A stretch of DNA of 8,402 nucleotides, taken from contig NVSQ01000039.1 in the NCBI GenBank assembly GCA_002401285.1, positions 20,798 to 29,199 of the forward strand, written 5' to 3'. Both the position numbers and the translations under genes were made by a program. The notes below the pieces were generated by a model. It made no database searches. It had not been told where the DNA came from and worked only from the letters and a program-made list of their open reading frames with translations. This document shows, piece by piece, positions 1-5,768 of this stretch. The stretch is from SAR202 cluster bacterium. GTDB taxonomy: Bacteria > Chloroflexota > Dehalococcoidia > UBA3495. Each line of letters starts with the position of its first letter. Within the stretch, counting starts at the first letter, position 1.

Positions 1-1
1 C

Positions 2-763
2 GACTTGACGCCCGACATCTCCCATCAGGTCCAGCGCTACATGGTGGACAGCGGTGAAGGACGGGATACCGACCCGGAAGAGCGCCGCTTAGTGCGCCGG
101 GGGGCGGCCGAGTTCATCGGCATGGTATTTCACGGCCGGACCATCACTCACATCGACGCCCTATCCCACTACTCGTGGCGAGGCAAGCTGTACAACGGCA
201 AGCCGGCCAGTCAGATAACCTCCCGGGAGGGCGCCCAGACCCACTCCATCGAGGTAGCCTCGGACGGTATCGTCACCCGCGGTGTGCTGTTGGATATCCC
301 GGCAGTTCGTGGCATATCCTGGGTGCCGCCGGAAGAGCCGGTGATGCCCCAGGATCTGGAGGCCGCCGAGCGGGCGCAAGGAGTGCGGGTCGAGGAAGGA
401 GACATTCTTCTGGTGCGCACCGGCAATTACCGGAAGCGGTTAGACACGGGACCGGTACCCAACACGGAACCGTCCACGGCCTGCCAGGTAGCCTGCACTC
501 CCTGGTTCAAAGAGCGGGGCGTGGCCATGCTGGGCACGGACACCTCCAACGACTGCCAACCCAGCCACTACGCCACGGTTACGGCGCCGCTGCATACGGT
601 TTCTCTGGTGACCTTGGGCCTGTGGCTGATCGACAACGCCAACCTGGAGGAGCTAAGCCAAGCCTGCGCCCAGCGTCAGCGGTACGAGTTCATGCTGACC
701 CTGGGGCCCTTGCGGCTGCGGATCGTCACCGGTTCCCCGGTGAATCCGATAGCCCTGTTTTAA
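2..763 (+). CDS. Cyclase family protein (kynurenine formamidase-like metal-dependent hydrolase), 5' partial
   Basis: This is the C-terminal 253 or so residues of a cyclase-family (PF04199-type) protein. The frame is open to the window edge (codon 2-4 is GAC), so the TTG at 5 is probably internal; comparison with the long members suggests that several tens of residues are missing. Numbering from that TTG, residues 42-55 carry the metal-site motif FHGRTITHIDALSH, with H49, D51 and H55 as probable ligands. Further family landmarks are KLYNG (61-65), PWF..RGVAMLGTD (166-179), and H197 followed by LIDNANLEEL (208-217). Known members hydrolyse amides or lactones, such as N-formylkynurenine, with a divalent metal, and are cytosolic. 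The substrate cannot be read here. The canonical HxGTHxD first histidine is an Arg (R45), as can happen in long-form subfamilies. It is followed by a convergent gene after 32 bp. Family call is confident, substrate is not. Confidence 0.88.
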   Translation, partial: DLTPDISHQVQRYMVDSGEGRDTDPEERRLVRRGAAEFIGMVFHGRTITHIDALSHYSWRGKLYNGKPASQITSREGAQTHSIEVASDGIVTRGVLLDIPAVRGISWVPPEEPVMPQDLEAAERAQGVRVEEGDILLVRTGNYRKRLDTGPVPNTEPSTACQVACTPWFKERGVAMLGTDTSNDCQPSHYATVTAPLHTVSLVTLGLWLIDNANLEELSQACAQRQRYEFMLTLGPLRLRIVTGSPVNPIALF

Positions 764-768
764 TTCCC

Positions 769-790
769 GGCTGAGGGCACTTCCTCGGCC
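769..790. terminator. Hairpin in the convergent gap, possible bidirectional terminator
   Basis: GGCTGAGG (769-776) pairs with CCTCGGCC (783-790) around a 6-base loop: 8 pairs, one of them G-U. It lies exactly in the 32-bp gap between the stop codons of two converging genes, which is where a shared terminator is expected. There is no long T-run on either side, so intrinsic termination is uncertain. The position is the main argument. Confidence 0.45.
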
Positions 791-795
791 TTGCC

Positions 796-2094
796 TCACG
801 ACAGCCCTGGAATAAAGGGCTTCACTATCGACAAGACGATCGAGACCGCGAAGAGCAACGCTCCCACTATAAGCACGGTAAACGCCGGTGCGGCGAATCC
901 TTGGGTAAGTTGCTGGCCGAAGGATAGGACGAGGTCGCTGATCAGATTGATCGCCGGGCCTGGAATACCCGGCGCATTCGCGGTGATCTTGTCCACCCCG
1001 GTGATCAACCAATCCACCACTTTAGATTCGAGTATTTTACCGATGACAAATATCAGGCCGCCGGACACCAATAGGAAGATGCCGGGCCATCGCATCGCCG
1101 CGCTCAATTTGGGAAGGTGAAGAACGGCCAAAAGAATCGCCCCGCCGTACAACATCAGGGCCGCTAACGTGCCGCCCAAGGCCCGGTATTGCACAACCAA
1201 TGCCTTGGCATCAGCCACTTCGACGCGGATCTCTTCCTCGGTAGAATCGCTACTTGACTCGGCCAGGACCCGAATCAGGTTTAGCCGGTCACCCTCGTCC
1301 AACCGTTCACGGATCTTGGCGACAGCGTCGTCAACCAGCGGCTCGGACAAGGGCCTGGCCGCTGCTTTTAACACTCCATGGGTATCCCCGGCGACGAACG
1401 CCGCCCGGATGTCGTCCGTGGAATTACCTAACGCCTGGGTTATCCGGCTATCCAAGGTGTCGTCGGCGAACAAGGCTGGGAAAGCTGCATCGAAGATCAG
1501 CACGCGGCACGGCTCGGCAATCACCTTGATGGATGGCAAGGAAGCTGGTACTTGGCCTCCCGCCAGATTCCGGAATACTTCTTGGTAGCCGTCACCAACA
1601 CTCTTCACGGTACCGGGATTACATTCAGCGGGGCCAGGATCCGCTTCGGGAATGCCATCTATACGCCGGTCAACGTAGTCTAGCAACGTGGGTTTTATCT
1701 TATCTATCGCCGACCCCATCTCCAAGTAAAGTTCCAGAGTGTCCAAGTCTTCGTTAAAATATGCCATCGCACGCTGAATCGCGCCCTCCACCTGCGACTG
1801 CAAGTATTCCGGAGGCAGCAACCCACGGACCAGCCCCACAACGTCCTCGGGACTCACCACTTTGACGTCCCCAAGAAGTTCTTGAACTTTGTCTTTCGCC
1901 TTTTGGTCCAGCAGAACATCGTCGTAGATCCGGTTGTAGGTATTCTGTTCCGCGATGGTATCGGTATAAAATTCGGCGTTCAGTAATTTATCGACGATAT
2001 TATTCACGACCAACGTCAGCAGGAGTCCGGCGAAAATGGCGATACCCAGGATCGGAGTCGCCACGAATCGGAGAATCATTAATGGCAGGCCCAT
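796..2094 (-). CDS. Uncharacterised membrane protein, four predicted TM segments with a large soluble loop
   Basis: I do not recognise a named family for this 432-residue protein. Hydrophobic segments are visible at about residues 8-31, 305-327, 336-354 and 402-424. Between the first two lies a soluble domain of roughly 270 residues that is acidic and largely helix-like, with a repeated pattern of Leu/Val and charged residues. It contains the only two cysteines (C158 and C196), which could form a disulfide if the loop is outside the membrane, as one N-terminal anchor suggests. Residues 360-400 (after TM3) are an amphipathic stretch with NAPGIPGPAINLI. The start at 2094 has GGGAGG upstream on the minus strand with a long spacing of about 12 bases; the second Met (residue 6) is a possible alternative. 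It stands alone, divergent from etfB and convergent with the cyclase gene. No enzymatic motif is visible. A role at the cell envelope is inference only. Confidence 0.85.
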   Translation of the reverse strand: MGLPLMILRFVATPILGIAIFAGLLLTLVVNNIVDKLLNAEFYTDTIAEQNTYNRIYDDVLLDQKAKDKVQELLGDVKVVSPEDVVGLVRGLLPPEYLQSQVEGAIQRAMAYFNEDLDTLELYLEMGSAIDKIKPTLLDYVDRRIDGIPEADPGPAECNPGTVKSVGDGYQEVFRNLAGGQVPASLPSIKVIAEPCRVLIFDAAFPALFADDTLDSRITQALGNSTDDIRAAFVAGDTHGVLKAAARPLSEPLVDDAVAKIRERLDEGDRLNLIRVLAESSSDSTEEEIRVEVADAKALVVQYRALGGTLAALMLYGGAILLAVLHLPKLSAAMRWPGIFLLVSGGLIFVIGKILESKVVDWLITGVDKITANAPGIPGPAINLISDLVLSFGQQLTQGFAAPAFTVLIVGALLFAVSIVLSIVKPFIPGLS

Positions 2095-2166
2095 AACTTA
2101 TGCCAACCTCCCGGTCTTATCAGTTAAGAGTTCGTACTTTAAGTTTGATTGAAAAAATACAGTGAC

Positions 2167-2187
2167 ATGGTGCGAAACAGGCACCAT
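2167..2187. promoter_or_regulatory. Perfect 7-bp inverted repeat, operator-like
   Basis: ATGGTGC (2167-2173) and GCACCAT (2181-2187) form a perfect inverted repeat with a 7-base spacer, centre-to-centre distance 14. It lies 73-93 bases upstream of the leftward membrane-protein start, downstream of the candidate -10 at 2263-2271, so it would be in the 5' leader as a small hairpin or act as a repressor site. A second, weaker pair, TGGCG (2198-2202) and CGCCA (2212-2216), follows immediately. No regulator gene is in view. Confidence 0.3.
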
Positions 2188-2262
2188 CCGGAATCATTGG
2201 CGCCCGACTGACGCCAGGCGTGAAACAACCCCGAATACGTCCGCATATCCGGCATTTATGGG

Positions 2263-2271
2263 ATTGTAGCA
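2263..2271 (-). promoter_or_regulatory. Candidate extended -10 promoter for the leftward membrane-protein gene
   Basis: Read on the minus strand, positions 2271 to 2263 give TGCTACAAT, an extended -10 (TGn plus a 5/6 match to TATAAT). No good -35 is present at the usual distance, which is tolerable for extended -10 promoters. Transcription would begin near 2256, leaving a leader of about 160 bases before the start at 2094. Confidence 0.3.
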
Positions 2272-2566
2272 TAGCGACTTGCTTAAATCATGGCCGCAAC
2301 GAGTGCTGATAGGGCTTCAGTTTGAAGGCCAGCAGACTGGTTTTAGGAACGCCCTCGATAGCTCCTCGCGTGCTTCCCCAAAAAGTTTTCCACGCAAAAT
2401 AGGGAATCGATACATCATGCGGGAGTCATGGAATCAGAGGAAGGCAGTGCGGACTAAACCGTGGGGAGTGATTCACAGTATGACAATTATCGCGTCGCGA
2501 ACCGGCTGAAGGCGATAAAACGGTGCGCTTCAGGCGGCATTTCGATGTGGTGTTCAGGGGCCTTCA

Positions 2567-2595
2567 TTGACACGTACATAGGCTCGTGATATGTT
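2567..2595 (+). promoter_or_regulatory. Sigma-70-type promoter for etfB-etfA-dioxygenase
   Basis: A perfect -35 TTGACA (2567-2572) is followed by a 17-base spacer and TATGTT (2590-2595, 4/6 match to the -10 consensus). The predicted transcription start is near 2602, giving a leader of about 35 bases. That leader contains the etfB ribosome-binding site AAGGGGGA (2623-2630), six bases before the ATG at 2637. Position, spacing and the perfect -35 together make this the best promoter in the window. Confidence 0.6.
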
Positions 2596-2636
2596 TCACA
2601 TAGTCTCGATTTTGCCGATTTTAAGGGGGAACTACC

Positions 2637-3437
2637 ATGCCGGTGAGCATCGCCGTCCTGGCCAAACAGGTCATCGACCCAGAGATGCCCATGGCCGCTT
2701 TTCGCATCGACGCCGATGCCAAAGCAGTCGTCCCACCGTCTAACATTCCTCCTGTCGTCAACGGCTTCGACGAAAACGCCGTGGAAGCGGCCTTACAGAT
2801 CAAAGACTCCCAAGAAGCTTCTATAACCGTCATTTCCACGGGGACTTCTTTCGCCCTGGACGTTATGAAAAAACCCCTCTCCATGGGCGCCGACGAGTTG
2901 GTCTTGTTGCAGGACGACGCCTTCGAAAATTCCATCGACAGTTTTTTCACCGCCCAGTTACTGGCGGCAGCGATACGCAAGCTGGGCGGGTTCGACCTGA
3001 TCATCTGCGGCAGGCAAGCATCCGACTGGGACAACGCCCAAGTCCCGTTGGGGGTAGCCGAGATATTGGGCCTTTCATGCATCTCATTGGGCAAAAAGGT
3101 GGAGATTAAGGATGGCAAGGTCTCCGTCGAACGGATCACCAACGACGGCTATGAAGTAGTGGAGGCGCCTCTCCCGGCTCTGGTTACCGTGAGTAACGAA
3201 TTGGGCCAACCTCGCTACCCCACTCTGCGAGGCATCATGGCCGCCACCAGGAAGCAGCCTACTATCTGGAGTTCCTCCGACCTAGGCGCCGACGCCTCCC
3301 AACTAGAGCCCAGGGTCACGTTACAAGAACTGTTCGTGCCAGTGCGCGATCAACAATGTGAAATCATCGAAGGAGATGACGCTGCCGATGCCGGAAGGCA
3401 ACTGGCGCTGAAACTCCGCGAGGCCAAGCTGATCTAG
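2637..3437 (+). CDS. etfB: Electron transfer flavoprotein subunit beta
   Basis: This is the beta subunit of the soluble heterodimeric electron-transfer flavoprotein, which accepts electrons from flavin dehydrogenases and passes them on, classically to an ETF:quinone oxidoreductase. The length of 266 residues is normal. Family landmarks in order: VLAKQVIDPE (7-16) at the N-terminal strand and loop, NGFDENAVEAAL (42-53), GADE (84-87), the nucleotide-binding stretch GRQASDWDNAQV (125-136), and the ETF-beta signature region PALVTVSNELGQPRYPTLRG (180-199). The C-terminal arm (about 215-266) is the segment that wraps the alpha subunit. ATG at 2637 is chosen because AAGGGGGA sits six bases upstream and the N-terminus aligns with the family. 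It is first in the plus-strand cluster, with etfA 139 bp downstream. From sequence alone I cannot say whether the ETF is of the bifurcating or ordinary type. Confidence 0.95.
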   Translation: MPVSIAVLAKQVIDPEMPMAAFRIDADAKAVVPPSNIPPVVNGFDENAVEAALQIKDSQEASITVISTGTSFALDVMKKPLSMGADELVLLQDDAFENSIDSFFTAQLLAAAIRKLGGFDLIICGRQASDWDNAQVPLGVAEILGLSCISLGKKVEIKDGKVSVERITNDGYEVVEAPLPALVTVSNELGQPRYPTLRGIMAATRKQPTIWSSSDLGADASQLEPRVTLQELFVPVRDQQCEIIEGDDAADAGRQLALKLREAKLI

Positions 3438-3440
3438 CCA

Positions 3441-3464
3441 GCCGTCAGCTTTTGGCGGTCAGCT
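3441..3464 (+). repeat. Short tandem direct repeat after etfB
   Basis: GCCGTCAGCT (3441-3450) and GCGGTCAGCT (3455-3464) are 9/10 identical with a 14-base period. AGCTGA at 3427-3432, within the end of etfB, is also an inverted partner of TCAGCT at 3445-3450, giving a possible small hairpin across the stop codon. TCAGCT-type repeats are common non-coding filler; function unknown. Confidence 0.4.
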
Positions 3465-3492
3465 ATCAGGACAAGAATCCATTTCAAAAAGT

Positions 3493-3557
3493 GGTTCGAC
3501 GAGCTCGCCACGAACGGAAACTGAAAACTTTGCCGTTCGTCCTGAGCCTGTCGAAGG
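3493..3557. repeat. Imperfect long inverted repeat (dispersed REP/MITE-like element) between etfB and etfA
   Basis: Two 25-base arms, 3493-3517 and 3533-3557, are inverted copies that match at 18 of 25 positions, with perfect blocks TTCGAC and ACGAACGG in one arm and their complements in the other. Pairing continues inward as AAA (3518-3520) against TTT (3529-3531). The right arm contains the TTCGTCCTGAGCCTGTCGAA core (3536-3555), which I recall as a very widespread intergenic repeat in many bacterial genomes. In RNA it would form a hairpin ending 10 bases upstream of the etfA Shine-Dalgarno, so it could modulate relative EtfB/EtfA output or simply be a passenger. Confidence 0.75.
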
Positions 3558-3576
3558 ACACAGAGGCGGAGGTAAC

Positions 3577-4575
3577 ATGGCGGACGAATCGGGCGTATTG
3601 GTCCTGGGTGATTCAACGGGCGGCGAGCTTAGCTCCACGTCCAGAGAACTGCTGACGGCCGGCCGCAAAGCAGCCGACGACTTGGGCGAAGAGTTGGCCA
3701 TCGGATTGCTGGGCGACACATTGGACCAACCGTCCCAACAGGCCATCAGTTATGGGGCCGACAAAGTCTACGCGGTTACCCATCCCCAATTGGCCCAATA
3801 CCAAGTGGACCTTTACCTAGCCGCGATGGAAGCCCTCTGCCGGGACGTGTCCCCGCGCGTCGTATTGATCGGGCGAACCAACGAAGGAAGGGAGCTTGCC
3901 CCTCGGCTGGCGTTCCGGTTGGGCGTCGGATTGGCCCAAGATTGTCTGGAGATATCGATCGATGCCGGGTCGAAGACCCTGCTGGCCAACCGCCCGGTTT
4001 ATGGCGGCAACGCCATCGCGGTGGTTCGGTGCAACTACACTCCTCAGATCGCCGCCATCCGCCCCAAGGTCTACGAGCCCTTGGACCCTGACTCCTCAAG
4101 ACAGGGCCAGGTTGTGTCTTTCCCAGTGGAGTTGGACCCCTCCCAGGCCCGCAGCCAGGTGGTCAACGTGGTGGAGGAAGCGGCCGAGGGAGTTAAGCTG
4201 GAGGATGCGCGCGTCGTGGTCTCCGGCGGTCGCGGTTTGGGCGGACCCGAGCCTTTCCAGGACCTGGAAATTCTGGCCAAGCTGTTGGGTGGCGCCGTGG
4301 GCGCGTCCCGGGCGGCGGTAGACTCCGGCTGGGTCCCTTCTAGCTACCAGGTTGGCCTGACGGGTAAGACCATTACCCCCGAGGTGTATATCACCGTAGC
4401 CATCTCCGGGGCCAGTCAGCACATGGCGGGCTGCTCCGGCGCCAAGGTCATCGTCGCCATCAACAAAGACGCGGAATCCAATATCTTCAAGGAAGCCCGT
4501 TATGGCGTTGTTGGGGATTGGGAGCACGTGGTGCCCGCTTTCACCGAGGCGGTCCGCGAACTGACCCAGAGCTAA
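3577..4575 (+). CDS. etfA: Electron transfer flavoprotein subunit alpha
   Basis: This is the FAD-binding alpha subunit of ETF, partner of the etfB product. At 332 residues it has the usual length. The N-terminal domain has GRTNEGRELAPRLAFRLG (99-116), close to the family's G-T-x-GRDLAPRLA block. The C-terminal FAD domain has GGRGLGG (217-223), ASRAAVDSGW (243-252), QVGLTGK (258-264), ISGASQH (276-282), VIVAINKD (291-298) and YGVVGDW (309-315). The Ser/Arg of ASRAAVD, the Thr of LTGK and the His of SQH, which contact FAD in studied ETFs, are all kept. Small departures from the common consensus are AISGA for GISGA, Leu for Gln in QVGQTGK, and ESNIF for EAPIF. ATG at 3577 has GGAGG at 3568-3572. 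The bicupin gene follows after 24 bp, so cotranscription is likely. Confidence 0.95.
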   Translation: MADESGVLVLGDSTGGELSSTSRELLTAGRKAADDLGEELAIGLLGDTLDQPSQQAISYGADKVYAVTHPQLAQYQVDLYLAAMEALCRDVSPRVVLIGRTNEGRELAPRLAFRLGVGLAQDCLEISIDAGSKTLLANRPVYGGNAIAVVRCNYTPQIAAIRPKVYEPLDPDSSRQGQVVSFPVELDPSQARSQVVNVVEEAAEGVKLEDARVVVSGGRGLGGPEPFQDLEILAKLLGGAVGASRAAVDSGWVPSSYQVGLTGKTITPEVYITVAISGASQHMAGCSGAKVIVAINKDAESNIFKEARYGVVGDWEHVVPAFTEAVRELTQS

Positions 4576-4599
4576 GACAGCACCTGGAGGGGTTATGCC

Positions 4600-5673
4600 A
4601 TGCTGAGACCTTCCGCTTCCAAAGCGACACCCGAAGAACTGGAAGGCTTCTACCGGGACCTGGAAACCTACAGCACCGCTCCTCTCTGGACCCGGCAAGA
4701 ACAGGCCCTGGTCAACGAGCCCAAGAGTAAAGCCCTACCCTACATATGGCGTTGGAAAGAGCTGCGTCCCCAAGCCATGCGGGCGGCCGAGCTTGTGGGC
4801 ACCGAGGACGCGGAGCGACGGGTATTGATGCTGCTGAACCCCGGCTTAGAGGGCCGCATCGCCACTACCAACAGCCTGTTTTCCGGCCTGCAGATCGTCA
4901 TGCCGGGAGAGTCGGCCCGCGCCCATCGGCACACGCCGGCGGCTCTACGATTCATCATCGAAAGCGACGGCGGCCATACCACCGTCGAAGGCGACAAGAT
5001 ACCCATGCTTCCCGGAGATCTGGTGTTGACGCCCAACTGGACCTGGCACGACCACGGCAACACCACCGGCAACCCCATCATCTGGCTGGACGGTCTGGAC
5101 CTGCCTTTGACCCACCTGCTGGAAGCCGTATTCTTCGAGCCCTATCCCGAGGACATCCAACCGATCACCTTTCCCACCGATTCTTCCCTGACCGCCTACG
5201 GCTCCGGCGTGCTGCGTCCCGCCTGGGAAAAACCTCAGAGTACTCATTCGCCGCTGATGCACTATCCGTGGGACAAGACATGGTCGGCGCTGCAGGGCTT
5301 GGCCCCGGTGGCCGACGGAAGCCCATATGACGGAGTGATTCTGGAATACACCAATCCCAATACCGGCGGACCGGTCATGCCGACAATGGCCTGCCATGCG
5401 CAGTTGCTGCGACCCAGCGAAGCCACCAAGGCCCACCGCCACACCGCCAGCGTCATCTACCATGTGGTTGAAGGGGAAGGCTATTCGATCGTTGACGGAC
5501 AGAGATTGGATTGGAGCGAAAAGGACGTTTTCTGCGTTCCTGGCTGGGCTTTCCACGAGCACGTCAACTCGTCGGCCGCCAACCCCGCGGTGTTGTTCAG
5601 CTTCACCGATGCACCCGTCCTGCATGCCTTGAGCCTGCTACGAGAGCAACCCCATCCCCAAGAACACCAGTAG
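4600..5673 (+). CDS. Bicupin dioxygenase, gentisate/salicylate 1,2-dioxygenase-like
   Basis: This is a 357-residue two-cupin protein of the gentisate 1,2-dioxygenase type, enzymes that open hydroxylated aromatic acids with Fe(II) and O2 in the cytosol. The first cupin has AHRHTPAALRFIIE (108-121), then GD (139-140) and TPNWTWHDHGN (144-154); H109, H111 and H150 are the expected iron ligands. The second cupin has AHRHTASVIYHVVEGEG (278-294) and PGWAFHEHVN (314-323), with H279, H281, H319 and H321, so it could also bind metal. The N-terminal helical region (about 1-60) and length fit the family. ATG at 4600 is supported by TGGAGGGG at 4585-4592. An ATG at 4595 in another frame stops after three codons. 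Alternatives are salicylate or 1-hydroxy-2-naphthoate dioxygenase; the family is clear but the substrate is not. Its place behind etfBA suggests, without proving, a shared catabolic route. Confidence 0.85.
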   Translation: MLRPSASKATPEELEGFYRDLETYSTAPLWTRQEQALVNEPKSKALPYIWRWKELRPQAMRAAELVGTEDAERRVLMLLNPGLEGRIATTNSLFSGLQIVMPGESARAHRHTPAALRFIIESDGGHTTVEGDKIPMLPGDLVLTPNWTWHDHGNTTGNPIIWLDGLDLPLTHLLEAVFFEPYPEDIQPITFPTDSSLTAYGSGVLRPAWEKPQSTHSPLMHYPWDKTWSALQGLAPVADGSPYDGVILEYTNPNTGGPVMPTMACHAQLLRPSEATKAHRHTASVIYHVVEGEGYSIVDGQRLDWSEKDVFCVPGWAFHEHVNSSAANPAVLFSFTDAPVLHALSLLREQPHPQEHQ

Positions 5674-5707
5674 GCGGCTGGAACCGCGTCAATGCTGGCA
5701 GCTACAT

Positions 5708-5725
5708 CCCCCCTTGGGAAGGGGG
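5708..5725. repeat. GC-rich hairpin repeat, copy 1
   Basis: CCCCCTT (5709-5715) pairs perfectly with AAGGGGG (5719-5725) around GGG. The element, with its leading AT (5706-5707), resembles the ATCCCCC...GGGGGAT hairpin at 7588-7610: both read ATCCCCC, a short variable centre ending TTGG or TTGGG, then AAGGGGG. Two copies in 2 kb, both intergenic, suggest a dispersed family. Here it lies just after the dioxygenase stop and may help terminate the plus-strand transcript. Confidence 0.5.
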
Positions 5726-5730
5726 CCCGA

Positions 5731-5752
5731 CAGGGAGGTCGTGTCCTCCCTG
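5731..5752. terminator. Perfect 8-bp hairpin in the convergent gap, possible bidirectional terminator
   Basis: CAGGGAGG (5731-5738) and CCTCCCTG (5745-5752) form a perfect 8-bp stem with a 6-base loop, halfway between the dioxygenase stop (5673) and the panC stop (5769). Together with the adjacent hairpin at 5709-5725 it gives two stable stems in a row. There is no T-run behind either stem, so this is a position-based call. Confidence 0.45.
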
Positions 5753-5768
5753 GGAAATACTCGGCTCG

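Larger units (their letters stand above)
2095..2636. other. 542-bp divergent intergenic region without a convincing gene
   Basis: This stretch separates the leftward membrane-protein gene from rightward etfB. It is more AT-rich in places than the coding flanks. It holds a rightward promoter near 2567-2595, a weaker leftward extended -10 candidate at 2263-2271, and inverted repeats at 2167-2187 and 2198-2216. A 76-codon open frame starting with TTG at 2279 has no ribosome-binding site and its translation resembles nothing I know. I saw no tRNA, riboswitch or rho-independent terminator. The length exceeds what two promoters need, so a small RNA or a decayed gene is possible but unsupported. Confidence 0.6.

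Noticed and set aside
175..774. 199-codon plus-strand frame overlapping the cyclase gene
   Set aside because: Arg/Gly/His-rich translation typical of an out-of-frame reading of a GC-rich gene.
2385..2397. TTTTCCACG near 2385 as a possible DnaA box
   Set aside because: Two mismatches to TTATCCACA, a single site, and no dnaA/dnaN or AT-rich unwinding region nearby.
2279..2509. 76-codon open frame starting with TTG in the divergent gap
   Set aside because: No ribosome-binding site, no recognisable protein features, and the composition looks non-coding.
2621..3142. 173-codon minus-strand frame opposite etfB
   Set aside because: Antisense to a confident ETF beta gene and Ser/Ala/Met-rich without motifs.
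4595..4606. Three-codon mini-frame (ATG CCA TGC TGA) overlapping the dioxygenase start
   Set aside because: Most likely a chance ATG between the Shine-Dalgarno and the real start; no evidence that it is translated.
4096..4698. 200-codon minus-strand open frame opposite etfA
   Set aside because: It overlaps the FAD-binding domain of etfA and the dioxygenase start on the other strand and shows no motif of its own.
4945..5625. 226-codon minus-strand open frame opposite the bicupin gene
   Set aside because: It is antisense to a gene with clear cupin motifs; long antisense frames are expected in GC-rich codon usage.
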